A stretch of DNA of 64,000 nt from Jejuia sp049889775 (lineage in GTDB: Bacteria > Bacteroidota > Bacteroidia > Flavobacteriales > Flavobacteriaceae): positions 62,001 to 126,000 of the forward strand of contig JBMHCT010000005.1 of assembly GCA_049889775.1 (NCBI GenBank), read 5' to 3'. The translations under genes were made by a program, and so were the position numbers. The notes beneath the pieces were generated by a model, which saw only the letters and a program-made list of their open reading frames with translations, was not told where the DNA came from and did no database searches. Position 1 is the first letter of the stretch. Every line of letters begins with the position of its first letter. Positions 1 through 9,826 of the stretch are shown here, piece by piece.

Positions 1-327
1 TACAGGAATATTAAGTGGTTCCGTTACATCGGTTGCGGTTCCGGGGTGATCTGCACCACTTTCGTTTGAGGGTACCTTAATAATATGCACATTGAAGAAG
101 TCGCTATACTCTGCAAAAGGTGATTGAGCGAACATATCAGTCACCAAACTTTCAGCATCACTTTTAAAGGTATCCAACTCGCTTTCTTGGTAACCTTCAC
201 TTAAAATAACAAGATTAATACGTTTATCATTGTCCCCTGAGGATTTAATGGTTTCTACATCAAACACCTGGGAAAAAAAGGTTTGATAAAAAAAGAGACT
301 CACTAAAAGTAAAAGATAATGCTTCAT
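1..327 (-). CDS. M64-type peptidase, N-terminal part only (runs off window)
   Basis: The first 109 codons are visible; the gene continues past the left edge. Residues 1-20 form a signal peptide (MKHYLLLLVSLFFYQTFFSQ), so the product is exported. The following stretch contains NLVILSEGYQ, then an acidic helix and FFNVHIIKVPS, a pattern I recognise from the IgA-peptidase M64 family of secreted zinc proteases; the catalytic HExxH region would lie beyond the window. The start codon overlaps the stop of the small lipoprotein gene upstream (ATGA), so the two are probably co-transcribed and translationally coupled. The family call rests on the N-terminal segment alone. Confidence 0.7.
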   Translation of the reverse strand, partial: MKHYLLLLVSLFFYQTFFSQVFDVETIKSSGDNDKRINLVILSEGYQESELDTFKSDAESLVTDMFAQSPFAEYSDFFNVHIIKVPSNESGADHPGTATDVTEPLNIPV

Positions 328-863
328 AATTCAGTTACTTTAGTTAATATGTATGGATCACTTTGTTCACTAACATCTGTTATGGAGATAGACTGAGTTT
401 CAGGATATAACTGTAACCTTACTGTGAATTCTGAACTATCTAATTCCATAGCAATAGCCTTGAAGTTTTTGGAATCATCCAAATATTCTAATGTTTTATG
501 CAAAGGATTCCGAATTAATGTTTGAGATACAATAGACGCTTCCCCATTAAGTTGAGAGCATATCAAATCCTCAGAATTTCCTTCACCATCCACAAGTGTT
601 CTATGAGATTTCAATGATCCTTCTACTTTTTTTGAGGTTAAAAGTCTTATGTTTTTGTTGCCATTGGCGTCTTTTTTAATGGCGTAGTTCAGAAAAACGA
701 TTCGTTCTGGTTTATCTTTTATTTCATCAACTTTTGAAGCAACTGCAGGTTTCGCGGTTTTACAACATAACATCATCATACTGCAAAGGATTGATATCAA
801 TAGGTTTTTAAAATAATAGGTTTTAGGGCGTTTGTAGCTCATGACTTTTTGGGTTAAAGGCAT
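324..863 (-). CDS. small lipoprotein of unknown function, coupled to the M64 peptidase
   Basis: I do not recognise a family. A hydrophobic stretch at residues 20-33 ends in a double cysteine (MLCCK), which suggests a lipoprotein signal and anchoring in the envelope. The rest is about 140 residues of mixed strand-like and polar sequence with no catalytic motif. Two ATG starts fit: codon 1 (863) and codon 8 (842); the second gives a more usual signal peptide length. The gene overlaps the peptidase start by four bases (ATGA), so it probably works with that peptidase, for example as a partner or inhibitor; this last point is inference from position only. Confidence 0.6.
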   Translation of the reverse strand: MPLTQKVMSYKRPKTYYFKNLLISILCSMMMLCCKTAKPAVASKVDEIKDKPERIVFLNYAIKKDANGNKNIRLLTSKKVEGSLKSHRTLVDGEGNSEDLICSQLNGEASIVSQTLIRNPLHKTLEYLDDSKNFKAIAMELDSSEFTVRLQLYPETQSISITDVSEQSDPYILTKVTEL

Positions 864-927
864 TTACAATATTGTAAAGATAAAAAAATACGATAAGTCT
901 TATAATTTACGCTTTTTTTAAAGACAA

Positions 928-3900
928 TTATTCAACTGTAATTTTGGTACCCTCGCTTTGGCTACTAAATTCTGGGGCATACATACTTTGAATGGTGGTG
1001 ATGCCATTGCTCATCTGTCCTGCGTTATTCACACGTAAATCATATTCAAAAACATAGACACCTTTAGGCATAAAGTCAAAAAAGAAATTAGTAGAAGCTT
1101 CTTTGGTACTTTCGTAATAGCCTAAACCATCCTGCCATTTATATTTTGAAAGCACATTTATAGGTTCTAAACCAGCAGCTCTCATATCTTTCATATGAAG
1201 AAATTCCATAATTCTATCACTTTTCAATTCAATACGAACTCTTACCAAATCTCCAACTTTAAGTTTGGTGTCTGAGGTGATTTCTGAAATTTCTTCACCT
1301 TGGTCTGTGTTTTGCTTTAAGAACAGTTTTTTCTTTAGCTGAAGTGGTGTTTCGGCTGAAGTTATTTTATCCAAATCCTCAAAATATTGCCAATACAAAC
1401 TTCCCCAAGCAATACCTTTTCCTTTTTTGGTAATACTTACTTCTCCCATTGCGGGTTTGATTTCAGAATTATCCCAAGACGTTTTAAAATAACCTGTTCC
1501 TGCTTCGATTTTTACGTTATCTAGTTTTGAAGGAGAAATTTGCTCACCACCTAAAATTATGTCTACCATATCGGTGACACTCAACCAATCACTGCCTTGT
1601 AATAATAGGGCATATACAGCTTCAGTAGTGGCTTTTGTGGTTTTCCATTTGTTGGTTTGCTTGTTTTTGAGTAACCAGATTTTAAGGTTGTCAATGGTTT
1701 CAAGATTCTTCGCTGCGCTCTGAATGACAGTTCCAGTTTCTGAAAACGTCTCGATTAGCAGTGCCTGGGTTTCAATTGGAGCTTGATACCAATACCATGA
1801 ATTGATATTAGATTTCCAATACATGCCCAACTCTTCGGAAGTAATACTAGTTTCTTTTAGGGATTTAAGAATTTTAGCGGCTGTTTTCGAGTCGTCTTTT
1901 CTATGCGATACCAAAGCCATCATACCTTTGGCATATAATGAGCGTTTTAACCAATACTTTTGAATTTGAGTTTGGTAATATTGCATCACTTCTTCCACTT
2001 TTTTAGAGGTTTTAATGTCTGGGAAGAAGCTTCTCATATAGAGATAATGCAATTGTATGTAGCTTAAATGATCCTTATTTAAATCTACTTTTGCATCGTA
2101 TTTTGTAATGTCTTCATATTCCTGAACAAACTCTTTATCTAGGTAATTTATAGCTTTTGAAATCATAGATGCTTCGCTGTTGTTCAGGATCACATTGAGT
2201 TTGTTTAGGTGTCCGAAACCAGCAATAATATGTTGGGTGATATAGCGGTTTTCATACCCGCCTTTGAACCAAGACCAAGCACCTGAAGGCATTTGATTAC
2301 TTTTCAATTTATTGATGGCCATTTGTAACTCGTTATTCATTTTATTCAAATCGAATAGAAGTGCGATACGTTTTTTCTGCTCGGTTTCGCTTTGTGCATC
2401 TCTAAGCCAAGGGGTTTCTTGAATTAAAATGGATTTTAATTCTTGATTTTTTTCTAAGTTAGAAAGTAAGGCATCAGTATTACGCCACTGATTAAATACT
2501 TCCTGAATTCTAGGATTAGAATTTGCAATATGGCTTGCTAAAGCATTGGAATAATATCTAGAGAAGGTTTGCTCGTTACATTCATAAGGGTATTCCATTA
2601 AATATGGTAACGCTTGAACCGCGTACCACGCTGGATTGGAAGTCATTTCCAAGGTCAGCGTATGATGTTTAAGCGTCATTGAGGTATTCGTTTTTAACTT
2701 ATCTAAAGTAAATGTTCTGGTTTCATTGCTTTTTACCCACATTGGCAAAGTTTCAGTAACCAACATTCTATTAGAAAGTACAGGAAGTGCATTTTGTTCA
2801 CCATCACTAAAATCTCCCGTTGTTGCCAGAATTTTATATTGTACTGCTTGAATATCATCTGGAATTGATAAGTTCCAAGATACTTGGGTGTTATTTTTCT
2901 TTTCTACTGAAAAGGTCTCGACTGCCCTCGACCCGACAAGTGCAGAGGTAATATCTTCCCCAGAAATAGCATCTGTTAAAATTAATTTTGCTTGTCCTGA
3001 CAGTTGCTTAACCGTTAGGTTTGCAATTTTTGTGCTAATGGTAATGTTATCGCCTTTGCGTAAAAAACGTGGCGCATTTGGTATTACCATCAATTCTTTT
3101 TGGGTAACAGCTGTTAGACTTTTGGTAGCGCTTTCTAAAGTTTTGGTGTGCGCTAGTAATTGTAATTTCCATTGTGTTAAGGCTTCGGGTGTAGTAAAAC
3201 TAAAACTTACATTGCCCTCTGCATCCGTTTGTAACTGAGGAAAGAAAAATGCTGTTTCTTTCAGGTTTTTACGGATTTTGATGTTATTAAAGTTTTTAAC
3301 TTCGCTAGGGACATCACTTATGTTGGTGTTTGCAGTGCCAGTTATAATGGTTTTATTAGGTACTATATTCGCCCTACTTAGGTTTATACCATATTCTGTG
3401 CTTTCCAAGTTTTCAGCAGTTGTGTATTTTGCTTCTTTTTTGATAAATGCAATGGTTTCTGCTTCAATATCATCCTGAACAATTTGTATTTCGCTGAGTC
3501 CATCACTCATTTTACTTTTAGTACTTGAAGCTCCTCTTATCATTATATCTCTATTTCTTCCAAACCTAAACCCATACCAATTCCAATTATCAAAATACAA
3601 CCTAGGCGTGTTACCATAAAATCTATCTTGGTATACCCTAAAACTTTGCGAGCCAAAACTATTATAGCTATTAAATGCGCTAATGCCGTAATAGGAGGGT
3701 TGCGAAATGGGTGTGAAATTCCAATTGTGCGATTTAAACTCATCTAAAGACGCATCATACATGCTGGCCAACAATTCTGCACTTACTTTGTCGCCTTGGG
3801 ATCCTTTAATTTTGAACTGCCAAGTTTCATCAGTTCCCGGTTGTAATTTATCTCTAAACGTTAGGGTTTCAATTTCTAAATTGGTTTTTGGATAGGGCAC

Positions 3901-6900
3901 AGAAATTTGTACACTCCCAGAACTAAAATTATTAAAAGCAGCAAAATTGTAATGCACTGCAAAACCACCCAAATCATTTTCGGTAACAGGGATGCTAATT
4001 GTTTTTTTATTATTGTTTAACTGAATGATTTCGGTTTTAATAATCTCTTTATTCTTTTCGATAGCCACGGTAACAGCCAAATTTTTGGCGGCAGAGCCTA
4101 AGGTGATATGAGCAATATCTCCAAAGTTATATGCGGATTTATCACTTGTGATGCTGAATAATTGATTCTCTGGTAAGGTCGTATCCTTAGTACTATATAA
4201 GGTTGTTCTAATTTCATCTTTAACCTCCTGTCCAAATTTATCTTTAGTGCTTAGGGTAATCAGGTATTGACCAGAAGCCCATTTTTTGGTTTTTCCTAAC
4301 TTTAAGGTTTTGGAGTCTTCGGTATCGAATTTTTTCTCAAAAACTAAATCGCCTTTATCCCAATTCCTAGAATCATCTTCATTAACATAGGCCTCATTAG
4401 GAAACATAGTTTTAAAAGTTTCTTCTGATACATTCTGATAGTCTGGCGCGTTCCAAGGCCGTTGTCTTAACACAGAATTGGGCGCCTTTAATTTAAAAAT
4501 TTTAACCGTGCCTTTTGCTGGAGCAAACTCACCATTTAGGTTTTTCGTTTCAATGGTGATAAAGTTGTTCTTTTTGGTTTTATCTATCAGCTTATCAATT
4601 TCCAAAGTTGCTATTAAAGCATGATAGCCCACATTTACAGTGGTAGTTGCACTGCGTGTTTCGCCATTTATGTCAGTTGCATCAGCAGTGACTTCATAAT
4701 TAAAAATTGGCAAGTTAGCTTTGTCTACGCTTTCATCTGGTAAGGCTTTAAAGGTAATTTCAAAATTACCCGAAGCATCTGTTTTCACCTCGCCATGCGT
4801 TATTTCTTGGGCTTCACTATAAGTATTTACGCGATACCAGTGCAGCCAACGCGGGTATTGTACTTTTCTGTGCACGCGATACACCACCTTTGCATCGGTA
4901 ATACTGCTACCGGCATATGCCAATGCACTTCCAGTTATTTTAACAGAATCATTTACTTTAAAAGTTTCCGTAACAGGATTAAACTTGGTTTCAAATTTTG
5001 GGCGTTTATAGTCTTCTACAGAAAAATTATGCTGCGTAAAAACATCAACGGTATCTCCATCAAGTTCTATGGAATACACACCATTTAAACCATTATTTGG
5101 TAAAATAAATTCTCCTGAAACGGAGCCAAATTCATTTGTGACTAATTCTAATTCCTTAACGTCTTCACTATTGGCATTATAAAGTGTGGCGTTAAATTTT
5201 TTGTTGGCTAGAACTTCAGATTTTCCATTTTTTGTAGCCATGGCAGTTCCTTTAAAATATAAGGTTTGCCCAGGCCTGTAAATACTTCTATCCGTGAATA
5301 AAAAAGCCTTGTAGTTAGTTTTTTGTTGACTTTGAGACCGAAACTGATTTAAGTGGTAGTTACCAAAGTAGGCAGTGTCGTCTTCATAATTTACTTGAAG
5401 TTCAACATTTCTATACCACTCATCTTTAGGTTTTTTAATTTTTATTTGTCCGTAAGCATCAGAAAAATAAGTGCTAAATTGTTTATTTCTATTATTTCTT
5501 TTGAAATAGGATACTTCCACATTGGCCTTTACAATAGGTTGCCCATTGTTTCGGTTAATGAATTGAAAAATTTGATGGTCTTGCGTTTCGCTATCTACTA
5601 AAGCAATATTTGTGACTTGGATGTGGGCAAAAGCAAATTCAGTAGTAGTATCTTCAGTTGTTGCAACCACTAAATACCTGCCATTTCCAAGCTCTGGTAC
5701 TACTATTTCAGTGGTATGGCTTTGATAATCCTTTTCATTTTTAAGCTCGCTTTCCCACGACTTGCTAACTCTTAATTTCTGAATAAAGTCCCATTGATTG
5801 TCCTTTTGATAGGTCTTTTTGAATGTTTCAAACGTCTCTTGCGATAGCTTAAACGCTTGAAGTTTTAGGTTGTTTAAGTTTTTATAATTCACCAATACAC
5901 GTGCATGTTGCTGCACAGGTAAAAATCTTTCTGTTGTAATTTGAAGCGATGTTTGCTCAATTCTCGATTTTAAAACCTCACATTTTTCAGTAGCTCTACT
6001 TTCAGGAAACTGGGTGATAACAGTATTGCAAATGGATAAGGCATCTTTTGCTTTCCAACGGTTTGTAGTGTTTGTTTGGGCATTATAAAGTCTACTCTGT
6101 TTGTAGTAGATAGAAGCGATTTCAAAATCATATAAACCTGAAATTTCATGTGCTTTTGAAAGCTCTTTTTCTTGTTTTAAAGTTTCAAGTAATATAGCTT
6201 CTTTGTTATCAAAAATGGCGTGGTTATTTACAAAATTTAGTCGTTCTATATTTACTTCAGCCAACGCAAAAGGTGAAGCATCACTTAAATGAAATCGGAT
6301 TAAATTCTTATAAATATTCAGCGCATGTAATTGTAAAGAGGTACTATCTTTTGAAGTGATGTTTAAAACTGAAAAATTTGTAGCATCACTTAGAAATTTA
6401 GCATCATCGATTTCAAATTTATATGCTGGTTTGGTAATATGGGTTTCGTCCGTTTTATAAAATTCTAATGCTTCGTGACTCAAAAAATCAAATAACGTTG
6501 GCCTGTAAATTTTGGAATCTTTTTGCTCATTTAGTAATACACCATATTTTTCTAGGGGTTCTAGCTGCAATAATAGCCCGTTCTTTAAGGAGTTGCCGTA
6601 GTGTAAATGAATTTCATCAAAAAGTGTTTGTAAATCCCATGTTCTAAAATCTTCCGCATCAACTTTCTCAGAAGTTTTTGTGCGATTATAAAATTTCCAT
6701 CGGTTTTGTTGAAAATATTGCCAATATAAATTGGCAAGCATGCTCTCTAGTATGTGCTTTGTTGGAAATTCGCTTTGCGAAATCTGGGTTTTAAAATCAT
6801 TAATAATATTGAGTTGTGCATCTTCTTCCAATATTAGCGCAAACTTGCTTTTAAACAACAACGTTTTTATGAGTTGCACATTATTTTTGTCCGCTAAAGC

Positions 6901-7062
6901 TGTGTTTTCAATCTGCTGTACAACTTTAAGCGCAGATTTTGGCAAGCCAGCGAGTTCATGTGTTTCAACCGTTTGCCATAGTTTATCATAATCAGTGTTT
7001 TGGGCATTAAAGTGCATACAACTCAATAGAATCATGAAGAAAAAGATGCGTTTTATAAGCAT
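928..7062 (-). CDS. alpha-2-macroglobulin family protein (MG2/A2M domains)
   Basis: A 2044-residue exported protein with signal peptide (MLIKRIFFFMILLSCMHFNAQ). Bacterial alpha-2-macroglobulins sit in the envelope and trap attacking proteases. Visible parts: a long helical N-terminal region to about residue 370, MG-type beta domains (FLFTDRSIYRPGQTLYFKG near residue 590 is the MG2 signature), the A2M core (TEALTQWKLQLLAHT region), a thioester-type motif CNEQ in PYECNEQTFSRYY near residue 1495 (family pattern CxEQ), and an alpha-helical thioester domain after it. ATG at 7062 is preferred over an in-frame TTG at 7071. A translated dispersed repeat lies near residue 1780 (see 1703-1729). It stands alone, with no penicillin-binding protein gene next to it in the window. 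Confidence 0.9.
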   Translation of the reverse strand: MLIKRIFFFMILLSCMHFNAQNTDYDKLWQTVETHELAGLPKSALKVVQQIENTALADKNNVQLIKTLLFKSKFALILEEDAQLNIINDFKTQISQSEFPTKHILESMLANLYWQYFQQNRWKFYNRTKTSEKVDAEDFRTWDLQTLFDEIHLHYGNSLKNGLLLQLEPLEKYGVLLNEQKDSKIYRPTLFDFLSHEALEFYKTDETHITKPAYKFEIDDAKFLSDATNFSVLNITSKDSTSLQLHALNIYKNLIRFHLSDASPFALAEVNIERLNFVNNHAIFDNKEAILLETLKQEKELSKAHEISGLYDFEIASIYYKQSRLYNAQTNTTNRWKAKDALSICNTVITQFPESRATEKCEVLKSRIEQTSLQITTERFLPVQQHARVLVNYKNLNNLKLQAFKLSQETFETFKKTYQKDNQWDFIQKLRVSKSWESELKNEKDYQSHTTEIVVPELGNGRYLVVATTEDTTTEFAFAHIQVTNIALVDSETQDHQIFQFINRNNGQPIVKANVEVSYFKRNNRNKQFSTYFSDAYGQIKIKKPKDEWYRNVELQVNYEDDTAYFGNYHLNQFRSQSQQKTNYKAFLFTDRSIYRPGQTLYFKGTAMATKNGKSEVLANKKFNATLYNANSEDVKELELVTNEFGSVSGEFILPNNGLNGVYSIELDGDTVDVFTQHNFSVEDYKRPKFETKFNPVTETFKVNDSVKITGSALAYAGSSITDAKVVYRVHRKVQYPRWLHWYRVNTYSEAQEITHGEVKTDASGNFEITFKALPDESVDKANLPIFNYEVTADATDINGETRSATTTVNVGYHALIATLEIDKLIDKTKKNNFITIETKNLNGEFAPAKGTVKIFKLKAPNSVLRQRPWNAPDYQNVSEETFKTMFPNEAYVNEDDSRNWDKGDLVFEKKFDTEDSKTLKLGKTKKWASGQYLITLSTKDKFGQEVKDEIRTTLYSTKDTTLPENQLFSITSDKSAYNFGDIAHITLGSAAKNLAVTVAIEKNKEIIKTEIIQLNNNKKTISIPVTENDLGGFAVHYNFAAFNNFSSGSVQISVPYPKTNLEIETLTFRDKLQPGTDETWQFKIKGSQGDKVSAELLASMYDASLDEFKSHNWNFTPISQPSYYGISAFNSYNSFGSQSFRVYQDRFYGNTPRLYFDNWNWYGFRFGRNRDIMIRGASSTKSKMSDGLSEIQIVQDDIEAETIAFIKKEAKYTTAENLESTEYGINLSRANIVPNKTIITGTANTNISDVPSEVKNFNNIKIRKNLKETAFFFPQLQTDAEGNVSFSFTTPEALTQWKLQLLAHTKTLESATKSLTAVTQKELMVIPNAPRFLRKGDNITISTKIANLTVKQLSGQAKLILTDAISGEDITSALVGSRAVETFSVEKKNNTQVSWNLSIPDDIQAVQYKILATTGDFSDGEQNALPVLSNRMLVTETLPMWVKSNETRTFTLDKLKTNTSMTLKHHTLTLEMTSNPAWYAVQALPYLMEYPYECNEQTFSRYYSNALASHIANSNPRIQEVFNQWRNTDALLSNLEKNQELKSILIQETPWLRDAQSETEQKKRIALLFDLNKMNNELQMAINKLKSNQMPSGAWSWFKGGYENRYITQHIIAGFGHLNKLNVILNNSEASMISKAINYLDKEFVQEYEDITKYDAKVDLNKDHLSYIQLHYLYMRSFFPDIKTSKKVEEVMQYYQTQIQKYWLKRSLYAKGMMALVSHRKDDSKTAAKILKSLKETSITSEELGMYWKSNINSWYWYQAPIETQALLIETFSETGTVIQSAAKNLETIDNLKIWLLKNKQTNKWKTTKATTEAVYALLLQGSDWLSVTDMVDIILGGEQISPSKLDNVKIEAGTGYFKTSWDNSEIKPAMGEVSITKKGKGIAWGSLYWQYFEDLDKITSAETPLQLKKKLFLKQNTDQGEEISEITSDTKLKVGDLVRVRIELKSDRIMEFLHMKDMRAAGLEPINVLSKYKWQDGLGYYESTKEASTNFFFDFMPKGVYVFEYDLRVNNAGQMSNGITTIQSMYAPEFSSQSEGTKITVE
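1703..1729 (-). repeat. dispersed GTCATTCAGAGCGCAGCGAA-type repeat inside a coding region
   Basis: On the minus strand the 27 bases read TGTCATTCAGAGCGCAGCGA followed by AGAATCT. I know this motif as a short dispersed repeat that is usually intergenic in Bacteroidota genomes. Here it lies in frame in the alpha-2-macroglobulin gene and is translated as VIQSAAKNL, just before ETIDNLKIW. The reading frame is undisturbed on both sides. Confidence 0.7.
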
Positions 7063-7268
7063 TACTTTCAATGTGTTAAATTATCCTACTAAACTACAAC
7101 CAAAAGCCATTCCAAAAAACAATAAATGGGCAAATGCTGCCGTTCAATGAGTGAAGTTAATCAATTAAAGAGTATAATTATCATGTATTTTAATTCTTAA
7201 GATTGTCTTAATCTTGAAATTACTTGTATAAAAAAACTCTTATTTTTGAAGCCGTTACCTCAAATGAC

Positions 7269-8219
7269 ATGATACGTTTTTTAGTTGTCTTACTATTTCC
7301 ATTTATCTGTTTTTCTCAGCAAGAACTTGATGAGGCCAAAAACCTTATGGAAAATAAGCAAGTTGAAAAAGCCCAAAATGTTATCCTTAAATTTTTAGAC
7401 GAAAATCCTAAAGACCTAAAAGCTATTGAATTGTTGGGCGATACTTATGCCATTCAAAAAGAGTGGGATAAAGCGAAAGTAGAGTTTGAAAAATTGATTG
7501 AAGCAAATCCCAATATTGCCAATTACCACTATAAATATGGCGGTATGTTGGGTATGAAAGCACTAGATAATAAGTTGAAAGCCATTGGGCTAATTGGTGA
7601 TATCAAAAAGTCGTTTACAAAGGCTGCAGAGCTTGATAAAAACCATATTGAAGCGCGTTGGGCTTTGGTAGAATTTTACATGCAATTGCCCGGGATTTTC
7701 GGAGGGAGCAATACAAAAGCACTCAAGTATGCCGAAGAGCTAGAAGCGATATCAAAAGTTGATGGTTATTTGGCAAAAGGATACATTTACGAGTATGATG
7801 ATGAGCCAGAACATGCCGAAAAATATTATAAAATGGCGATTATGGAAGGCGGCTCTTTAACCTGTTTTAGCAAGCTTAGCGATTTTTATGAGCATGAAAA
7901 TCAGCCTGAAAAAGCCATTAAAACTATTGAGGAAGCGCACAATAAACACCCGCGAAACGCGCTGCATTATCAAATAGGTAAAGTGGCTGCAGAGTATAAT
8001 ATTCAATTGGAAAAAGGGGAGCAATGCCTGCTCACCTATCTAAAAAATCATTCTGCAAAAGATGGCGTTCCAAAGGCTTGGGCCCACTACCGTTTGGCAC
8101 AAATACATACGCACAAAAGCAATAAAAGTAAGGCCTTAGAACATATTGAAATAGCTTTAACTGAATTGCCCAAAATAGAACCTTTCAAGGAGCAAAAAGA
8201 AAAGATTTTGCAGTTGTAG
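7269..8219 (+). CDS. exported tetratricopeptide-repeat protein
   Basis: A 316-residue protein with signal peptide MIRFLVVLLFPFICFSQ, then TPR-like helical pairs across most of its length (for example around residues 20-95 and 185-310, with the usual A/G/Y spacing). The segment YMQLPGIFGGS is typical of a TPR subfamily common in Bacteroidota. TPR domains bind other proteins; no enzyme motif is present, so the partner is unknown. The ATG at 7269 is chosen over a TTG at 7224 because it begins directly at the signal peptide. A TATTTTTG box at 7241-7248 could be its -7 element, but no well-spaced -33 box was found. Confidence 0.75.
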   Translation: MIRFLVVLLFPFICFSQQELDEAKNLMENKQVEKAQNVILKFLDENPKDLKAIELLGDTYAIQKEWDKAKVEFEKLIEANPNIANYHYKYGGMLGMKALDNKLKAIGLIGDIKKSFTKAAELDKNHIEARWALVEFYMQLPGIFGGSNTKALKYAEELEAISKVDGYLAKGYIYEYDDEPEHAEKYYKMAIMEGGSLTCFSKLSDFYEHENQPEKAIKTIEEAHNKHPRNALHYQIGKVAAEYNIQLEKGEQCLLTYLKNHSAKDGVPKAWAHYRLAQIHTHKSNKSKALEHIEIALTELPKIEPFKEQKEKILQL

Positions 8220-8224
8220 TTTTT

Positions 8225-8351
8225 GGGCGTTACCCTCGATGAAACCATATAAAGTTTCAAGAAATATCCGTACTCGGGTCGGGCTTTCCGTTCCAAGTCC
8301 TCGTTCCGCCTAAGGGCTTCACTGTGGGCTTTCCTCTGCAATCCCTAACGC
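8225..8351 (+). repeat. structured intergenic repeat, copy 1
   Basis: A 127-base element beginning GGGCGTTACCCTCG and ending CAATCCCTAACGC, so the tips GCGTTA and TAACGC are inverted. It contains the shared core GGGTCGGGCTTTCCG, then CAAGTCCTCG and GTGGGCTTTCC. Related copies lie at 25805-25898, 56305-56393 and 57723-57822. It fills most of the gap between the TPR gene and the Mur ligase gene and carries no credible gene. Confidence 0.75.
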
Positions 8352-8418
8352 GGAAGAAACACCCATCTTCTGTCACCTATATTCGGTCATCAGGCTCACA
8401 TCTTTTTACCCATTAAAC

Positions 8419-8449
8419 TTTGAACTTTAAATTGAGAGTTTGATATTTG
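8419..8449 (+). promoter_or_regulatory. candidate promoter for the Mur ligase gene
   Basis: TTTG at 8419-8422, 19 bases, then GATATTTG at 8442-8449, close to the Bacteroidota consensus TTTG-N19-TAnnTTTG. The ATG is at 8454, only five bases beyond the -7 box, so the transcript would be leaderless or nearly so if this promoter is used. Confidence 0.4.
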
Positions 8450-8453
8450 TTAC

Positions 8454-9809
8454 ATGAACGTACATTTTATAGCAATTGGTGGTGCTGCAATGCATAATTT
8501 GGCACTCGCACTTCAAAATAAGGATTACAAGGTTACAGGTAGCGATGACACTATTTTCGAACCCTCAAAATCCCGTTTAAAAGTCAAAGGATTACTGCCA
8601 GAAGCATTTGGTTGGTATCCTGAAAAAATCACTGTGGATTTAGATGCTATTGTTTTAGGGATGCACGCTAAAGCGGACAATCCTGAATTGTTAAAAGCCC
8701 AAGAATTAGGCTTGAAAATTTATAGCTATCCAGAGTTTTTGTATGAACAGTCTAAACATAAAACCCGTGTGGTAATTGGTGGAAGCCACGGAAAAACCAC
8801 AATTACTTCTATGATTTTGCACGTTATGCATTATCATGATAGGGATGTAGATTATATGGTGGGTGCACAGTTAGAAGGTTTTGATGTTATGGTAAAACTC
8901 ACTGAGGACAACGATTTTATTGTTTTAGAAGGAGACGAGTACCTAAGTTCTCCAATTGATAGACGACCAAAATTTCATTTATATAAACCGAATATCGCAT
9001 TGTTAAGTGGTATAGCTTGGGATCATATCAATGTATTTCCAACTTATGAAAATTACGTTGAGCAGTTCAGTATTTTTGTTGATTCCATAGTGTCTGGTGG
9101 TAGTATTAATTACAACGAGGAAGATGCGGAGGTAAAGCGAGTAGTGGAAACTAGCGAAAATACAATTAGAAAACTACCTTATACTACTCCAAAGTATACA
9201 GTAGAAAACGGACAAACATTACTAGAAACACCCGAAGGCGATTTACCTATTGAGGTTTTTGGGAAGCATAACCTAAGTAATTTAGCTGGTGCTAAGTGGA
9301 TTTGTCAACATATGGGTATTGATGAAGACGATTTTTATGAAGCCATTTCTACGTTTAAAGGCGCAAGTAAACGTTTAGAAAAAATAGCAGAAAGGGCAAA
9401 TAGTGTCGCTTATAAGGATTTTGCGCATTCCCCAAGTAAAGTAGAGGCGACTACAAAAGCTGTAAAAGAACAATACAAAAACAGAACTTTAGTGGCGTGT
9501 TTAGAATTGCATACATATAGTAGTTTAAATGCTGAATTTTTAAAAGAGTATAAAGGTGCTTTAGATGCTGCTGATGTTGCTGTTGTATTTTATTCACCAC
9601 ACGCAGTAGAGATTAAAAAACTGGAAGAAGTTACTCATGAGCAAATCGCCAACGCTTTTGAACGGGATGATTTAATCATTTACACAAATCCTGATGATTT
9701 TAAAGAATTTTTGTTCTCGCAAAATTTTGATGACAAAGCCTTGTTATTAATGAGTTCTGGGAATTATGGAGGTTTGGATTTTGATGCGGTTAAGAGGTTC
9801 ATAGGGTAA
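8454..9809 (+). CDS. mpl: UDP-N-acetylmuramate:L-alanyl-gamma-D-glutamyl-meso-diaminopimelate ligase (Mpl-like Mur ligase)
   Basis: A 451-residue cytoplasmic Mur ligase. Mpl rejoins recycled murein tripeptide to UDP-MurNAc, returning cell-wall material to peptidoglycan synthesis. Visible features: N-terminal nucleotide-binding IAIGGAAMHNLA, the ATP P-loop GGSHGKTT at residues 109-116, central ligase motif LEGDEYLSSP, LLSGIAWDHINVFPTYENY typical of the family, and a C-terminal domain with DFAHSPSKV. Length fits Mpl (about 450) and the GGSHGKTT form of the loop argues for Mpl over MurC, though MurC-type substrate use cannot be excluded by eye. A cell-wall amidase gene lies beyond the cassette that follows. 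Confidence 0.85.
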   Translation: MNVHFIAIGGAAMHNLALALQNKDYKVTGSDDTIFEPSKSRLKVKGLLPEAFGWYPEKITVDLDAIVLGMHAKADNPELLKAQELGLKIYSYPEFLYEQSKHKTRVVIGGSHGKTTITSMILHVMHYHDRDVDYMVGAQLEGFDVMVKLTEDNDFIVLEGDEYLSSPIDRRPKFHLYKPNIALLSGIAWDHINVFPTYENYVEQFSIFVDSIVSGGSINYNEEDAEVKRVVETSENTIRKLPYTTPKYTVENGQTLLETPEGDLPIEVFGKHNLSNLAGAKWICQHMGIDEDDFYEAISTFKGASKRLEKIAERANSVAYKDFAHSPSKVEATTKAVKEQYKNRTLVACLELHTYSSLNAEFLKEYKGALDAADVAVVFYSPHAVEIKKLEEVTHEQIANAFERDDLIIYTNPDDFKEFLFSQNFDDKALLLMSSGNYGGLDFDAVKRFIG

Positions 9810-9826
9810 TATCGTTTACCGGTCTC

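Noticed and set aside
3278..5601. Several reading frames on the plus strand across the alpha-2-macroglobulin gene
   Set aside because: They are antisense shadows of the large gene, without domains, start signals or family matches.
7224..7268. A TTG start for the TPR protein
   Set aside because: The ATG at 7269 begins a clean signal peptide; the added residues do not fit.
8087..8341. Minus-strand frame through the end of the TPR gene and repeat copy 1
   Set aside because: It is a mix of antisense and repeat sequence with no recognisable protein pattern.
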